A stretch of 64,000 nucleotides of DNA from Intoshia linei (Eukaryota > Orthonectida > Rhopaluridae), in NCBI GenBank assembly GCA_001642005.1, contig LWCA01000050.1:1-64000 (forward strand), read 5' to 3'. Shown here piece by piece: positions 50,401-61,051 of this stretch. Position 1 is the first letter of the stretch. Each line of letters opens with the position of its first letter. Below the pieces are notes generated by a model. The model worked only from the letters and a program-made list of their open reading frames with translations, did no database searches and was not told where the DNA came from. Position numbers and translations under genes: made by a program.

Positions 50401-52511
50401 TTAATTAATCCTGCATTTCTATTTAATTCAACTGTTAAATCGCAAAGTTAACCTAATTCATGACAGATGGAAATGTGATATCACAAAATTGAAGGTATCC
50501 GACTACAGAAAAAATAGGAAAATAAGAAAAGGTCATTGAATCTTTTGAAATTCAAGATATTTTATGGTATTTAAGATAGCGTAGAATATATAAATAAGAT
50601 GAGGACTGTAGCAAAACATGTAACGTTAATATTATTAGAACAAGGGTATATTTCAATATATTAGATTCGCGAGAACACAGAAAACAGAATTCGCGTCTAA
50701 TTTGAGAAAAATTCAAATAAAGTAAAATAGCTTAAGCATGGTTGTAAGATAGGCTCTTGTAGGATTACTGTTAGTTCGAAGTATTGTACCAATATTTTTT
50801 ATTAATACAACTTTACGAATTTAATGAAAAAATCCAAATCTACAACCCTTAAGAGAGAAATGCACTTTATCTAAAAATTTTTTGAAAATTGAGATTTTAA
50901 CAAACCATCCGAGAAAGCACTTCTTAATCTAATCCTAAAATAAAAGATTCAATCTTACCAACCCTTAAAGGAAAAATCACAGTTTTTACAATATTTTTTA
51001 CTTATCAAAAGCAAGTGCGCTTTAATTTAACAGCAAAATATATTGCTATTAATAGCATAAATTTTATAATTTTTACGATATCACTCAACTCTTATATTAT
51101 TTATCAAACCATAAACGATATTTTAATCACTTTTCTTAAAATTGATATACGTCATGTCCAATGTAAAATTTTTTCTACTTTTAATTCTAATTTTCATCAC
51201 CTATGTCTCATCTACATGGTAATAAATGACAATATAATAAAATTTTTCTGTAGAATTTAATTGAATCTTTCATTTTTTAGTCAAATGTTATAGACGTTTT
51301 CAATCGTTAAGACTGTTTTAATATATTTTATATTATTTTATATAAAAAACTAAAAAACTGAAATTAATATTAATTTTTTGAATTTTGGAGACTCTTGGTT
51401 TTTCATATAATCTATCAAAAAATCACACAAATATTACATTTTTTACAAATAATGATAATAAACAATTTTTATCATATTCCCTCTATTATCTAAATTAAAT
51501 ACCTTTACATCCATTTGCGGGTCACAGTATATTGTTACATATTTAATGCTCAAGAGCTTGGAAACTGATATGAGAAATGATAATTTTCCACAAGATTTTG
51601 GTCCAACAATCAAAGTAGATTTTCTATTCTTTTGATTATCCAAAAATCTATCATAAAAACATTTTGTTTCATTTAGCATTACAAAATCATCAGAGATTTC
51701 GTATTTCTAAACAAACTATTATTTAAAAAAATGAATACAACCTTTTCGCATAGACTTTCAACTAATTCACATTTTAAATGGGATTTCAAAGTATTGTATC
51801 TAATAAGAACTAAAAAAATTAATCAAAATTTTACTTGAATTGATAATTTTGCTCTTTTAAATCATAAATTTTTAAATAAAATTGAAAATATTTTGGATGC
51901 ATATTTGTCATGATTTGGTAAACTTTCAGTAATAACCTATTGACCATTAAAAATTCAACCAAGAAAAAAGTTACCATTTTGTGTCATTGTGAGATGTTTT
52001 GATTGCTTGAAAAAAACAATCAATTTCACACATTATTTCATTTATTTCACATCTATAATGTGAAAATAATGTATAAATAAAAAGTGCGTTATTTCTGTAA
52101 AACGAAGAAACATCAATCTACCAATACAATTATACAATATATTTTCACATTAAATGCATACAATTTTTTGGCGTTTTCGATGTTCAGAATTTCGCAATTT
52201 AGAATATTTGGTCCAAAACGTATTAAATAATTTCTTTACACATTTTATTATGTATCTAAAATCCAATTTTACGTATTTATAATTGCATTTACCTGTCACA
52301 ATTTGAATTTTTTAAAGATAGATATGCCAATTTTTTTAAATTTACTACAAAGTCATCTACAGACAATTTTTTTGTAATTGTAAAAAATATAATGTCAACG
52401 TTCCTTATTATGTCGATATTTTCATTCTTTGTTACTAAAAATTAGTTATTTTACACTATTTAGTATATTTGTTAAATTACTCATGTTATTCGTAAATGTA
52501 TTTTCGTTCAT
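35413..52511 (-). CDS. MDN1: Midasin (Rea1/MDN1), giant AAA+ ATPase of 60S ribosome maturation
   Basis: Removes assembly factors from pre-60S particles. Thirteen exons: 52457-52511, 52293-52434, 52162-52255, 51975-52117, 51835-51936, 51742-51799, 51503-51706, 37842-49721, 37744-37800, 37610-37710, 35670-36240, 35589-35633, 35413-35544; 4,527 residues (human ~5,600). Six AAA+ modules in order. Walker A: AAA1 GPKSCGKLS (Thr/Ser lost), AAA2 GETGIGKTS, AAA3 GDTSVGKTS, AAA4 GETGCGKTT, AAA5 GEPGVGKTS, AAA6 YESESGVDP (Lys lost). Walker B-like LLDEIN/ILDEMNLAS are present in AAA2-5. A long helical linker, then the Asp/Glu-rich segment (about 37.9-39.2 kb). The C-terminal MIDAS/VWA domain has YRTGRKLNM, LAIDDSASM (DxSxS), ISDGRG and a conserved end FPFKYYIIIDDVNSL. 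Introns are 22-44 nt except two of 1,781 and 1,369 nt that hold repeats. aataaa lies in the short gap before IMPDH. Confidence 0.97.
36870..37500 (+). pseudogene. Tc1-like transposase remnant
   Basis: In the 1,369-nt MDN1 intron, on the opposite strand. 37085-37417 encodes VILIDESKINLFDSNSKKYV (Tc1 first catalytic Asp block FSDESxFxLF), a SVSLFTFGVGEIQIIKG segment (compare SVMVWGCFSxxGxGxLxxIxG) and MDALKYINILNQNL, then IIIFQQEMTPSR where QQDNxPxH is expected: the second catalytic Asp is Glu. Upstream frames are broken, and no last catalytic block is seen. TIRs not located. Confidence 0.75.
49722..51502. other. Repeat-bearing MDN1 intron 7
   Basis: 1,781 nt between AAA1 exon 7 and the giant exon. 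49800-50220 contains repeated modules like those inside family A (for example ccttcatagtcaaaac and gcgatcaaaaccac, 100-130 bp apart), preceded by a short tgtctgtgtgtgtctgtg tract. The rest is AT-rich; the 81-codon frame at 51015 shows no recognisable protein. Confidence 0.6.
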
Positions 52512-53134
52512 TCTGATAAATTTGTCATTATGATATTTTAGAAATTAATTGTTACGAGGTCAAGTTTTACATTGTACAAGTAATTTTCACATAGAAAATA
52601 ATTGCAATATAATGACGGTTCATTTTTAAACTTAGTTAATATTTTTAAGTTAGTAATATTTTTGAAAAATTTTTTCAAAAGATAATAAAATGTAAGTTTA
52701 ATATTACATTCGAAATTATTTTCTGGTGTTTTTTCAATAAAAAAATTGTTAATCAGCCACCAATTAAAACTTAAGCCAACCTTGTTTATTCATAGAATTT
52801 ATTTTATTATTTTTTTGAAGTGTGTTGAAAAAACTTTAGTGTGCATTTTTCACACGAAAACACACATTTTTCGGAAAAAGTTGAGCATTAATCAAAAATA
52901 ACCATTACAAAAAAAATAATTAAATAAATTTTATTATATAAAAATTTGTGGAGATGACCGCCATTTTAAAAATTCCATACAAAAATGTTATACGAAAATT
53001 AAAACAAAAAATAACCCATACAGTTTATATTTTTATTGTTAATAATTACAAGGAACAGTAATGTGATTGTTGTTGTAGATTTCTATCAATTTTTGCTTGA
53101 TTTAAACAGGTACGATTGTATGAAAGAATTTTGG
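52512..53134. other. Intergenic region upstream of MDN1
   Basis: 623 bp. Contains the MDN1 promoter and probably the 3' UTR, or a last small exon, of the sortilin-like gene. No specific element identified. Confidence 0.45.
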
Positions 53135-56100
53135 TTAGCAAAGGTGTTCATAATAGCTTCGTTTGAAAATTGGATCATATCCATTAATATCAATTGTGTG
53201 TATCTTACCATTAAAACATATAGTTGTATTATGAAAAGAATCATTAGTATTACAAATGCACAAATTATTTATACTTCTCTTGAAATTTATTCTGCAAATG
53301 TAGTCTAAATTTGAACATTGCTTCCTATTACTTTTTTTAATTTTTAATTCGGCATCATCAACTATACAAGGATCTTTCATTTTTTGGCTTGAATATATGA
53401 TTAGTTTATTTTCATTATTAATTTCATAATCTGAGGTTGTAATTTTACAACGTTTTGTGTATTTCGCTGAAAATATAAATGTGTATAATTTGTATTTGTT
53501 GCTATATATTGTAATTCCCCTACCATGTATTGAACGAACCTCTGAATTATATTATAATAGAGCTTTGATAAAGTTTGAATCTCGGTACACATGAAATGAT
53601 CTCATTCCATCAAATGATAACCACACAATTGTTTTACTAAATGCACAAAAATTGAGTTATTTGAAAATATATCTATTTTAACAGTCACTAAGGTATAAGT
53701 ATTTTTTTCAAATGGTTTTATCCAATGGGTCCCATCATAATTAATGTATAGATATGTATAATCTAAATTGTAGCTGGATAAAGTGATTTTGTTGTGAATA
53801 CGAAATACCACGAGTCCCAATTTTTTAAATTTTGAAAAATTTAAAATACAATTATTGTGTGTAAAGTTAAAATATTCAAAACTATCACCATTATTACGTG
53901 AGAATTCAACATGGCAATTATCAGAAATTTATATTATTGTATGATATTCAAATACATGATAATATATTTTATATGTTGTTTTGCTTTTTTTTAAAGTTTT
54001 ATATTCCACTTTTAAGTAATTTCAGAACAATTTTTTTTTTTAATTGTAGAACCATTAATAATTTAAAATGTTTTGTTTTACACATGTTAATAAAATAGTT
54101 TTAAAATAAAAAAAATAAATATTAAAGTACTTTTATGACCGTGAAGTCGTCACTTATTCAGATTGAAAATTTTTGTGTGTATTAACAGGATACAACTATA
54201 CCATCTGTAATTTTTTTATAAATTCTAAGGTTGTTTTCATTTTAAAAAAAAATGGTAATGTGGGTTTTGATCGTGAAAATTATTTTTTTCTAGGGTTTCC
54301 ATTTATGATTATGTGTATGATTTTAAAAAAACTATCCCAGAATTTATGTTTAAGAAAATTTTAGGGCATGTTTCATTTTTAAAACAAAGAGTAATTTGGG
54401 GGTTTGACCATGAATATAAGCGTTTCTGAGGCTGAAATTAACAAAAATGTTATTGATTTTAAAACGCGTTCCAGATTGTATGTTTTATTAAAATTTTGGG
54501 TTGATTTTGGGGTAATTTTTTTTAAACAAAAGGGAAAATGGGTTTATGACCCTGAAGGACTCAAATTCTGAAACTGAAAAATTGATAAAAACACCTCCTA
54601 GGAAAAACTGTATTAGAAATTGGGGTTTTTTAAACCCTGCGACTGTCAATTTTTTCAATAAATATTTACACACACAAACATACACAGACATTCATTTTTA
54701 TATACATTGTAAGTAAAGGACAATGCATTGTAATATTGGTAAAATTCATCAGAAATATGTTTTTAAACTGCTGCTTCCGTTAATTATTGATACAAAATTA
54801 ATATTTTTTAATCATCGAAAGAAGATACTGAATATATAGGTTTTTTTAAAATTTTATTTTTTATGGAATTTAAGCTATTTTGACAATTTTTAGGATATAC
54901 TATTTTGGCTTTATTTTTAAAAATTATACACTTATTATCTCTAATAAATTGAATAAATGGGATCACAAAATTGTTTTTAAAATTCTATACAAAAATGCTA
55001 ACCAAATAAAATTAAGTGGGAATTATTCATTTTTAATTAAAAGGTAATGTGAAATTTAAGTTTAGGAATGACTTCTTTAAATGATTGTTAATAATGAGTA
55101 GCATTTTTAACTTAGATTTTATTATTGAATTTTTTTAGAAAAAATAGATAAGTCCGCTCTCTGCAAAGCTAGGTGCTGTTTGTATGTAGTACATAACCGT
55201 CAACCTAGTATTTTCTATATAATAATAAAAATTAAATCATAATAAATGACGTGGTGAATATCTGATTTAATTTTGAAAGTATAAAGAAATACAGTACTCT
55301 CTATAACTCGCCATTATTCGGATTTGGAAAAAGTTGGTGAGATAGGGAATATGACGAGAAATAGAATTTAAAACTATAAAACATATATATATAAGAAACA
55401 GCAGATAAAACCTTTACATTAAAGGTCAAAAATTAAATAAAATCTGATTTTATTTTTTAAAATATTTCTTAAATAATATATTACACTAATATATATTAAA
55501 ATGCGATTTTTAAGGTGAAATATATTTTCGATACGTACGTCTTTTGTATGGAAATTTTGAATTTGTTTTGGCTTTACAATATGAAATAACTTTATTTGAT
55601 TTGATATTTTTTTGGTATAGTCTTTGAGAGTGATTACAAAAAAAAATTTGTCATTTTGGGAGTATACATTAGAACTAATATCTATAATAAAAATATTTAA
55701 CACATCCAACTTTGCATCATACATATATAAATGATTTAGTGATTCAATGAAAATTTTGTCCGTGTCATCAATTTGTAATATAAAGTGTATAGTGAATTGA
55801 AACTTTCGTACAACTCTTTTAATTTTTATTCAAAAAATTGTATCATTACTACAGACTGTATTGCCATAAAATCTCAAACGAGTATTATATGGGAGTGGTT
55901 TCAAATTAACAACAGAAATTTCATTTGTTTCTGAATCTTCATGTTTAGATAATATAAAAATTAACCTACCATTATATTTCTTATTAATAATTGCAATATA
56001 AAAATTGTTGGTCTGAGAATATTTGAGTATACTTTGATGATGATATGACCCAAAATGCTCCAATGTGTTATGTACGTATTTCAAAATTGTTGTGGTATTC

Positions 56101-56381
56101 ATAAACTCCAAAACAAATACATTTTTACATTTTAAAATTTCAACGATTTGATCGATACTATCAAACTTAACTTCTACCAAAGGAATTTTCATTGTATTAA
56201 TAAGAAAATATTTAAAATAATAACCAAATTGATATTTCATTTTTATGAATAACCATTTGATGCAAGAATCGGTGATGTTTTTATTAAAATCATATTTTTC
56301 ATCATCATTCACAATATATGTTACAGGCAATGTGAAAATTATATTTGTGAAGATTAATTGTCTATAGAGCCACTTTGGTAA
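53135..56381 (-). CDS. Sortilin/VPS10-domain-like protein (partial model)
   Basis: Membrane-trafficking receptor family; ligand unknown. Exons seen: 55850-56381; about 55490-55813; one exon from roughly 53863 (start uncertain) to 53622; and 53135-53541. Evidence for VPS10: a propeller blade reading TYLYINYDGTHWIKPFE (compare VYISDDGGYSWTKMLEG), preceded by VVFRIHNKITLSS; then YKLYTFIFSAKYTKRC and TTSDYEI (compare WVSYTIDF..ERNCEEKDYTIW), DPCIVDDAELKIKKSNRKQC (compare GCILGYKEQFLRLRKSSMC) and NLCICNT (compare ICLCSLED), i.e. the first part of the 10CC cysteine module in the right order. N-terminal exons are missing upstream of 56381, and no transmembrane segment was found after the last Cys, so a further 3' exon or a secreted form is possible. 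The large intron between the second and third exons holds a family-A element and a MITE. Confidence 0.55.
54130..55207. mobile_element. Family A TIR element, second copy (right part)
   Basis: 54720-55207 aligns with the right 600 bp of 12209-14115 (shared tattggtaaaattca, ttccgttaattattgataca, ttaagctatt-type runs) and ends with the TIR ggtgctgtttgtatgtagta. 54130-54620 carries several copies of the internal module ('tttgaccgtgaa', 'tgattttaaaacgcgt', 'ttttaaacaaaagg'). The left TIR was not found, so the copy may be truncated. It lies in an intron of the sortilin-like gene. Confidence 0.6.
55292..55440. repeat. pogo/Tigger-like MITE, copy 3 (partial)
   Basis: Starts cagtactctctataactcg and continues ccattattcggatttgg and aaaaagttggtgagatag, matching the left halves of 9340-9585 and 32178-32397. 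The right half runs into the coding exon of the sortilin-like gene and is missing. Confidence 0.6.
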
Positions 56382-56387
56382 CTAAAG

Positions 56388-58287
56388 CTTAGTTTAATAA
56401 AATCGGTTAAACGCATTCATTATTTTCTTAATTTAAGATTTGGAGAGTGAGATTTAGAGTCAGCTTTAGTAACTAAAGCTTAGTTTAACTTAGTTATTTA
56501 GACTACAGACCCCAGTTAAAACTGAAATATTAAAATTAATTTTTTACGTAGATTTGCCTGGATTTCCAAACTGCCTGTAACATATACACTGCACTCTACT
56601 TTATATTTAGTACATTTATGTATTTAAACATTATAATTTAGTAACTTGACTAATACAGAGTGTTCATTTTATGACTATACTTTTGATAAAATTAATAAAC
56701 TTACCAATAAATACTTAATAATTTTTGAAATAAAAATGTGAACATTAAATAATTATAGCGACTATTACACCAAGAATCATAATATCGAAGATTTTATAAA
56801 ATCTTATAAAATGATTTTTTTGTACCAAAATACAATGAAGGTTTTATTTTTTGATTCGATTATTACATGATATGAACACAAAATAAAGTACAATTAAGAG
56901 GTTTTATTAAAAATTATATTTAAAACACTAAACAGGATTAGTTCTATTTGTATAAAATACTAACAGGGATCACTAGGTTTTGTGATCATTATTTTGTATG
57001 GGAAATATTTATGTTGTTTTAGACATTTGTGTATTGATCCGATAGATAAATTAAAAACTTGAGAAATACTACGTATAGATGTGGAAGGGTCATTGTCTAC
57101 AAATGATGTTATTTATAGTTTCTTTTCATCAGTTAATTTGTAATATTTTTTGATTTAGGTAAGTGGTTCAGTGAGACTGTTTTATTCAATTTAAGGACTA
57201 AATTAAGCCCTAAATTGTGATGGAAGCCTATCAATTCCAAATTTATTTATAAAACTTTCTCGTACAATTATATCAAATTTCCGATATTTAATCATCTCAT
57301 GAACTAGGAATAATCTGTCATCCATTAAAATCATAATATCGATCAAATTTAGTTTCAAAAAGTTTACATACAGATGGTTTTGAAGTTAGAATATATTTCA
57401 TTTTTACAACAAAAGGTAATTTGTGGTTTTGATCATGAAAGTGTGCGTTCCAGAGTATATGTTTTATTAGATTTATTCAATTTTTGGGCTTATTTTTTTA
57501 AACAAAAGGGTAAATTGGGTTTTCTACTATGAAGGACTCAAAAAAATACGAAAAAATCAATTATATATATTTCCACCCATATTTTTCTATTGGAAATGTG
57601 TAGACGTTTAATACATTTTTTTTAATTGTAGGATGAATATTCACTTTTTTGAAATAAAAAAAATGAATACTTAAGTGCTTTTTTGATTGTGAAGACGTCA
57701 CTTTGTCAGATTGAATTTTTTTGTTTTTTAACTGGATATAACTATCATCCATAATTTTTATTAAAATTCTAGGGCTGTTTTTATTTTTTCTAAAAAAGTA
57801 CACGACATAACAGTCAAGCTATTATTATTTATATATTTCAGTCCTCAAAATCACATTGTGACTGAAAATTAAATTCAAGAGGTGTAAATGATCAAAGTTA
57901 ATAGTATACATTTAATCATAAATATGATTATATATTACATGTTAATTAATACATCTTTGATAATTTAAATTGTTTCTGGTTTTAACTTTAATTTTTGTTT
58001 AACATAGTACGTCCTGATATCTTCACCCTAAAAATATTTTTATAGGACATCCAAATCAATGTTATCAAGTGTCACAATCAAATTTTATAAGTTTAACAAT
58101 AACAATAGATAATAAAGATAAAGATAACAATAAAATCGAAAAAATCAAACCATTAATAAATTTCTTTCAATTTCTCTTATTAATCTCAATTTCGGGTTTT
58201 CACAACAGATTTCTGCATAGATGAACAAATGATACCGTATAGTGGATTTCGTATATTCTAATAAGTTTGTACTGGTACCCCCTAGGG
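56388..58287. other. Region upstream of the sortilin-like gene
   Basis: 1.9 kb. 56373-56400 and 56466-56496 carry two copies of agtaactaaagcttagttta-type sequence. 57005-57140 (minus) reads VDNDPSTSIRSISQVFNLSI and HKCLKQH, a helix-turn-helix fragment of a mariner-like transposase. 57390-57560 and 57620-57780 are family-A internal modules. Missing 5' exons of the sortilin-like gene may lie here, but I could not identify them. Confidence 0.45.
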
Positions 58288-59200
58288 CAGTGGTTCTTAA
58301 CCGGGGTGCATAATCATTTTTTTTTAATTACATTAATAAAATAATTGTGAAAAATTAATTACTTATATTATATTTATTATATATTTATTATTATTATTAT
58401 TATTATATATAATTATATTTTTATTATCAACAAAAAGATTAGATAATTTCATCTTGTGAATACTTATTAAGTTAAGTTAATAATTAACGCTCATTGAATT
58501 TATTTACAATCATTTATTAATCATATTAATTTTGTATTTTCAACTTTTTTAAGGTATATAAATTAAGTATTTTAAGATATAAATTATCATAGTTTTTAAC
58601 CTTTTCTAAGGATGTCTAAAAAAAGACAATGAAATAACTATTACGTATAATTTGGTTTTATCTGTTGTAATGATGCAGATGAAACCGAAAAACCTCAGTG
58701 CATTTACTTTTCGATACATTTTTATGCAATAATAGCATAAAGCCAAACCTCCTACGTAATCATCAGAATATAAAACACTCAAACCTCATTGACAGTGTTG
58801 AAGTTATTGCTCGAAAGAGTAGACTTTTTGATATAGGTGGAACAGTTGACAATTTATCATTTAATCTCCATGTAACAAAATTGTAGAGGCATAATATCAT
58901 GTTACTTACATGTTTTCTAAACAAAAAAAGCATCATACCATCGGAAATGTTGATCAAACCCTGTACTCTTAACATTGCAAAACTTCTACTTGGCGAAAAA
59001 CAAAAAAGGGCACTTAAATCAATTCCTTTGTAAAAGGATTAAAAATTTAGCAGAAGTTATCGAACTTTAAGTTATGGATGAACTTCAAATAAGCCTAGTA
59101 AAATTTAGTTTACAATTAGACTAATCTACTGATGTGTTTGCAAGATATGTTGTAAATGATAACATTAAGGAGGAATATCTGTTTTGTGAGTGATTAAATA
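58288..59200 (+). pseudogene. Decayed hAT (ZBED5-type) transposase, N-terminal part
   Basis: Begins with the hAT end cagtggttcttaaccggggt. From ATG 58612 the frame pieces read MSKKRQ, FGFICCNDADETEKPQC, IKPNLLRNHQNIKH (a BED finger with damaged Cys/His spacing), then LIKPCTLNIAKLLLGE, ALKSIPL and, further on, FSLQLD, STDV and VNDNIKEEYLFCE. The order matches the N-terminal half of ZBED5/FAM200-like transposases. Several stops and frameshifts. The right end was not identified. Confidence 0.75.
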
Positions 59201-59484
59201 AAACTACAAGAGAATTGATGTATTCGAAATAAATTATATATTAATAAATTAAAATATATATAAAATTTTTTATGGGCCATATAATTTACTTTGGCCTCCA
59301 AATAGAAAAAATAGAAACAGTCCCTTGATTTTTCTAGTTGCCCTTTGGGAAATATATTATATACTGTATACCATTTTAGCGTATTTTTAAAATTTCAACC
59401 GTCTCCAAAAAAAGTTATGAAAACAATTTTTTTTGGAATAGTTACATATGTATCATACAAGAAATTATATGATTTTTGGATATA

Positions 59485-60943
59485 CAGTGTTGATCATAAA
59501 ATTATAATAATTGTAAAAATTTTATATTTATCGTCATATCTTTTGTATATTATAACCTATCTAAAATGTTTGATCTAAATAAGTACTACCAATAAGTATT
59601 AAATCGATTAGAAATGTTGTTGTTTTCAAAATTAATGTACAGTGTACACTGTACATTGTACACGTAGTAAGGATGGATTTAAGTGCATACGCGAAAAATT
59701 GCGTATTTAAAAAATATGTATCATAGTGAAGATATTTCTTCCCAAACAAACAATCATATAATCTCATTGCTAGAAAAATCTGATTACAGTCAACACAAAA
59801 TTGCAGACGTGTGTGGTGTGTCTCAGTCAGCTGTATCCATTATAAAAAAAATATGTCGAAATCTCAACAAAGTAGTAATTTATACAGAAAAAAGTATGGT
59901 AAAAAAAATCCACGAATCAAAGAACAGACCGAGTTATACTCAGAACAGCTCTAGAAAATAGAAATTCTAGCTCGCTGAAATCTCTAGAATATTACAAACT
60001 AAAAATGTTAATGTGTCAAGGTTAACTGTTAATCGTAGGCTATTGGAGGCAGCTTACACATCTTACCAAAAAACAAGAAAACCCCTCTTTACTGAGAGAA
60101 TGAAAAAAACAAGGTTTTTATGGGCAAAAAGTCGTGAAAATTGGAATGAACATAAATGGAATGAGGTTATTTATTAATAAGTTAAAATAAATTGTATTAT
60201 ATATTCATTAATTTTGTACTAATTAATAAAAAACCACCTAATTTTTAATTTTATAGGTTATTTTTTCGGACGAATCAATGATTTTTGTTATGGGAAACCA
60301 ATATAAAAATGTGCGCAGAAGATCATGCGAATCATCAAGGCCAGACTGCATCATACAAACAGTAAAATTTTCCAACAAAAGTAATGGTTTGGGGGCTATA
60401 TCTTCTATGGGAATGAGTGAATTACAGATTTGTGAAGGTATAATGAACCAGCATACCTATAAAAATGTATTAAACAATTTTTTTGATGAAATGACACAAC
60501 GGCACATTGATCAGAAGTATACATTCCAACATGATTACGCTCCATGTCACAAAGCCAAATCTGTAACTTCATATTTCCAAAATGAAGGGATTGCCGTTCT
60601 TGAATGGCCCGGAAATTCCCCAGATATGAATCCAATCGAAAATTTGCTGGCACAATTGAAAGAGGAGGTTCATACAATTCCAATAAGATCAAAATCGAAA
60701 CTGATCATTCGTCTACATACAGTATGGAACAATTCTTCTAATTTGAAAAAACTAGCAAAAGACGTATTAATAGTATGCCACGCAGAATTATTGCTCTCAT
60801 ACATGCTGAAGGAGGTGTTACAAAATATTAATTAATTCTAATTAAACATAAATATATGTGTAACTTATTTCATCTACTCATTAGTGAATTAGTAACAAAA
60901 GAATATGTAAAAAATAATTATTATAATATTATGATCAACACTG
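59485..60943 (+). mobile_element. Tc1/mariner element, near full length
   Basis: Ends cagtgttgatcataaaatta and the inverse of taatattatgatcaacactg form ~30-bp TIRs, flanked by TA at 59483-59484 and 60944-60945. 1,459 bp. It contains a recognisable complete set of transposase blocks (see 59716-60835). Confidence 0.92.
59716..60835 (+). pseudogene. Tc1-like transposase with frameshifts and a 91-nt intron-like insertion
   Basis: ATG 59716. Helix-turn-helix YSQHKIADVCGVSQSAVSII near the start; then in shifted frames KKNPRIKEQTE, NVNVSRLTVNRRLLEAAYTS and RKPLFTERMKKTRFLWAKS; first catalytic Asp VIFSDESM (60256-60279); second in FQHDYAPCH (near 60535); third NSPDMNPIENL (near 60620). At least two frameshifts between 59890 and 60020 disable it. 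Between WNE and VIFSDES lies a 91-nt GT...AG stretch (60166-60256) flanked by the direct repeat aggttattt; splicing it out restores the conserved block exactly. Confidence 0.85.
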
Positions 60944-61051
60944 TAATTTCCAAAAAACTTTCTTAAAATCTCTAGTCCCACTACCCTACGATGATCTGTA
61001 TACTAGGATAGATAGGATATACGCGTATCTGAGACACAACGGCGCTTAGTA

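Noticed and set aside
54488-54691. 67-codon minus-strand ORF
   Set aside because: Lies wholly within family-A repeat modules; the same frame is broken in other copies.
57561-57803. 80-codon minus-strand ORF
   Set aside because: Also within a family-A internal module; no conservation of the frame.
58380-58412. att/tat microsatellite
   Set aside because: Short simple-sequence run typical of such AT-rich DNA; no wider significance seen.
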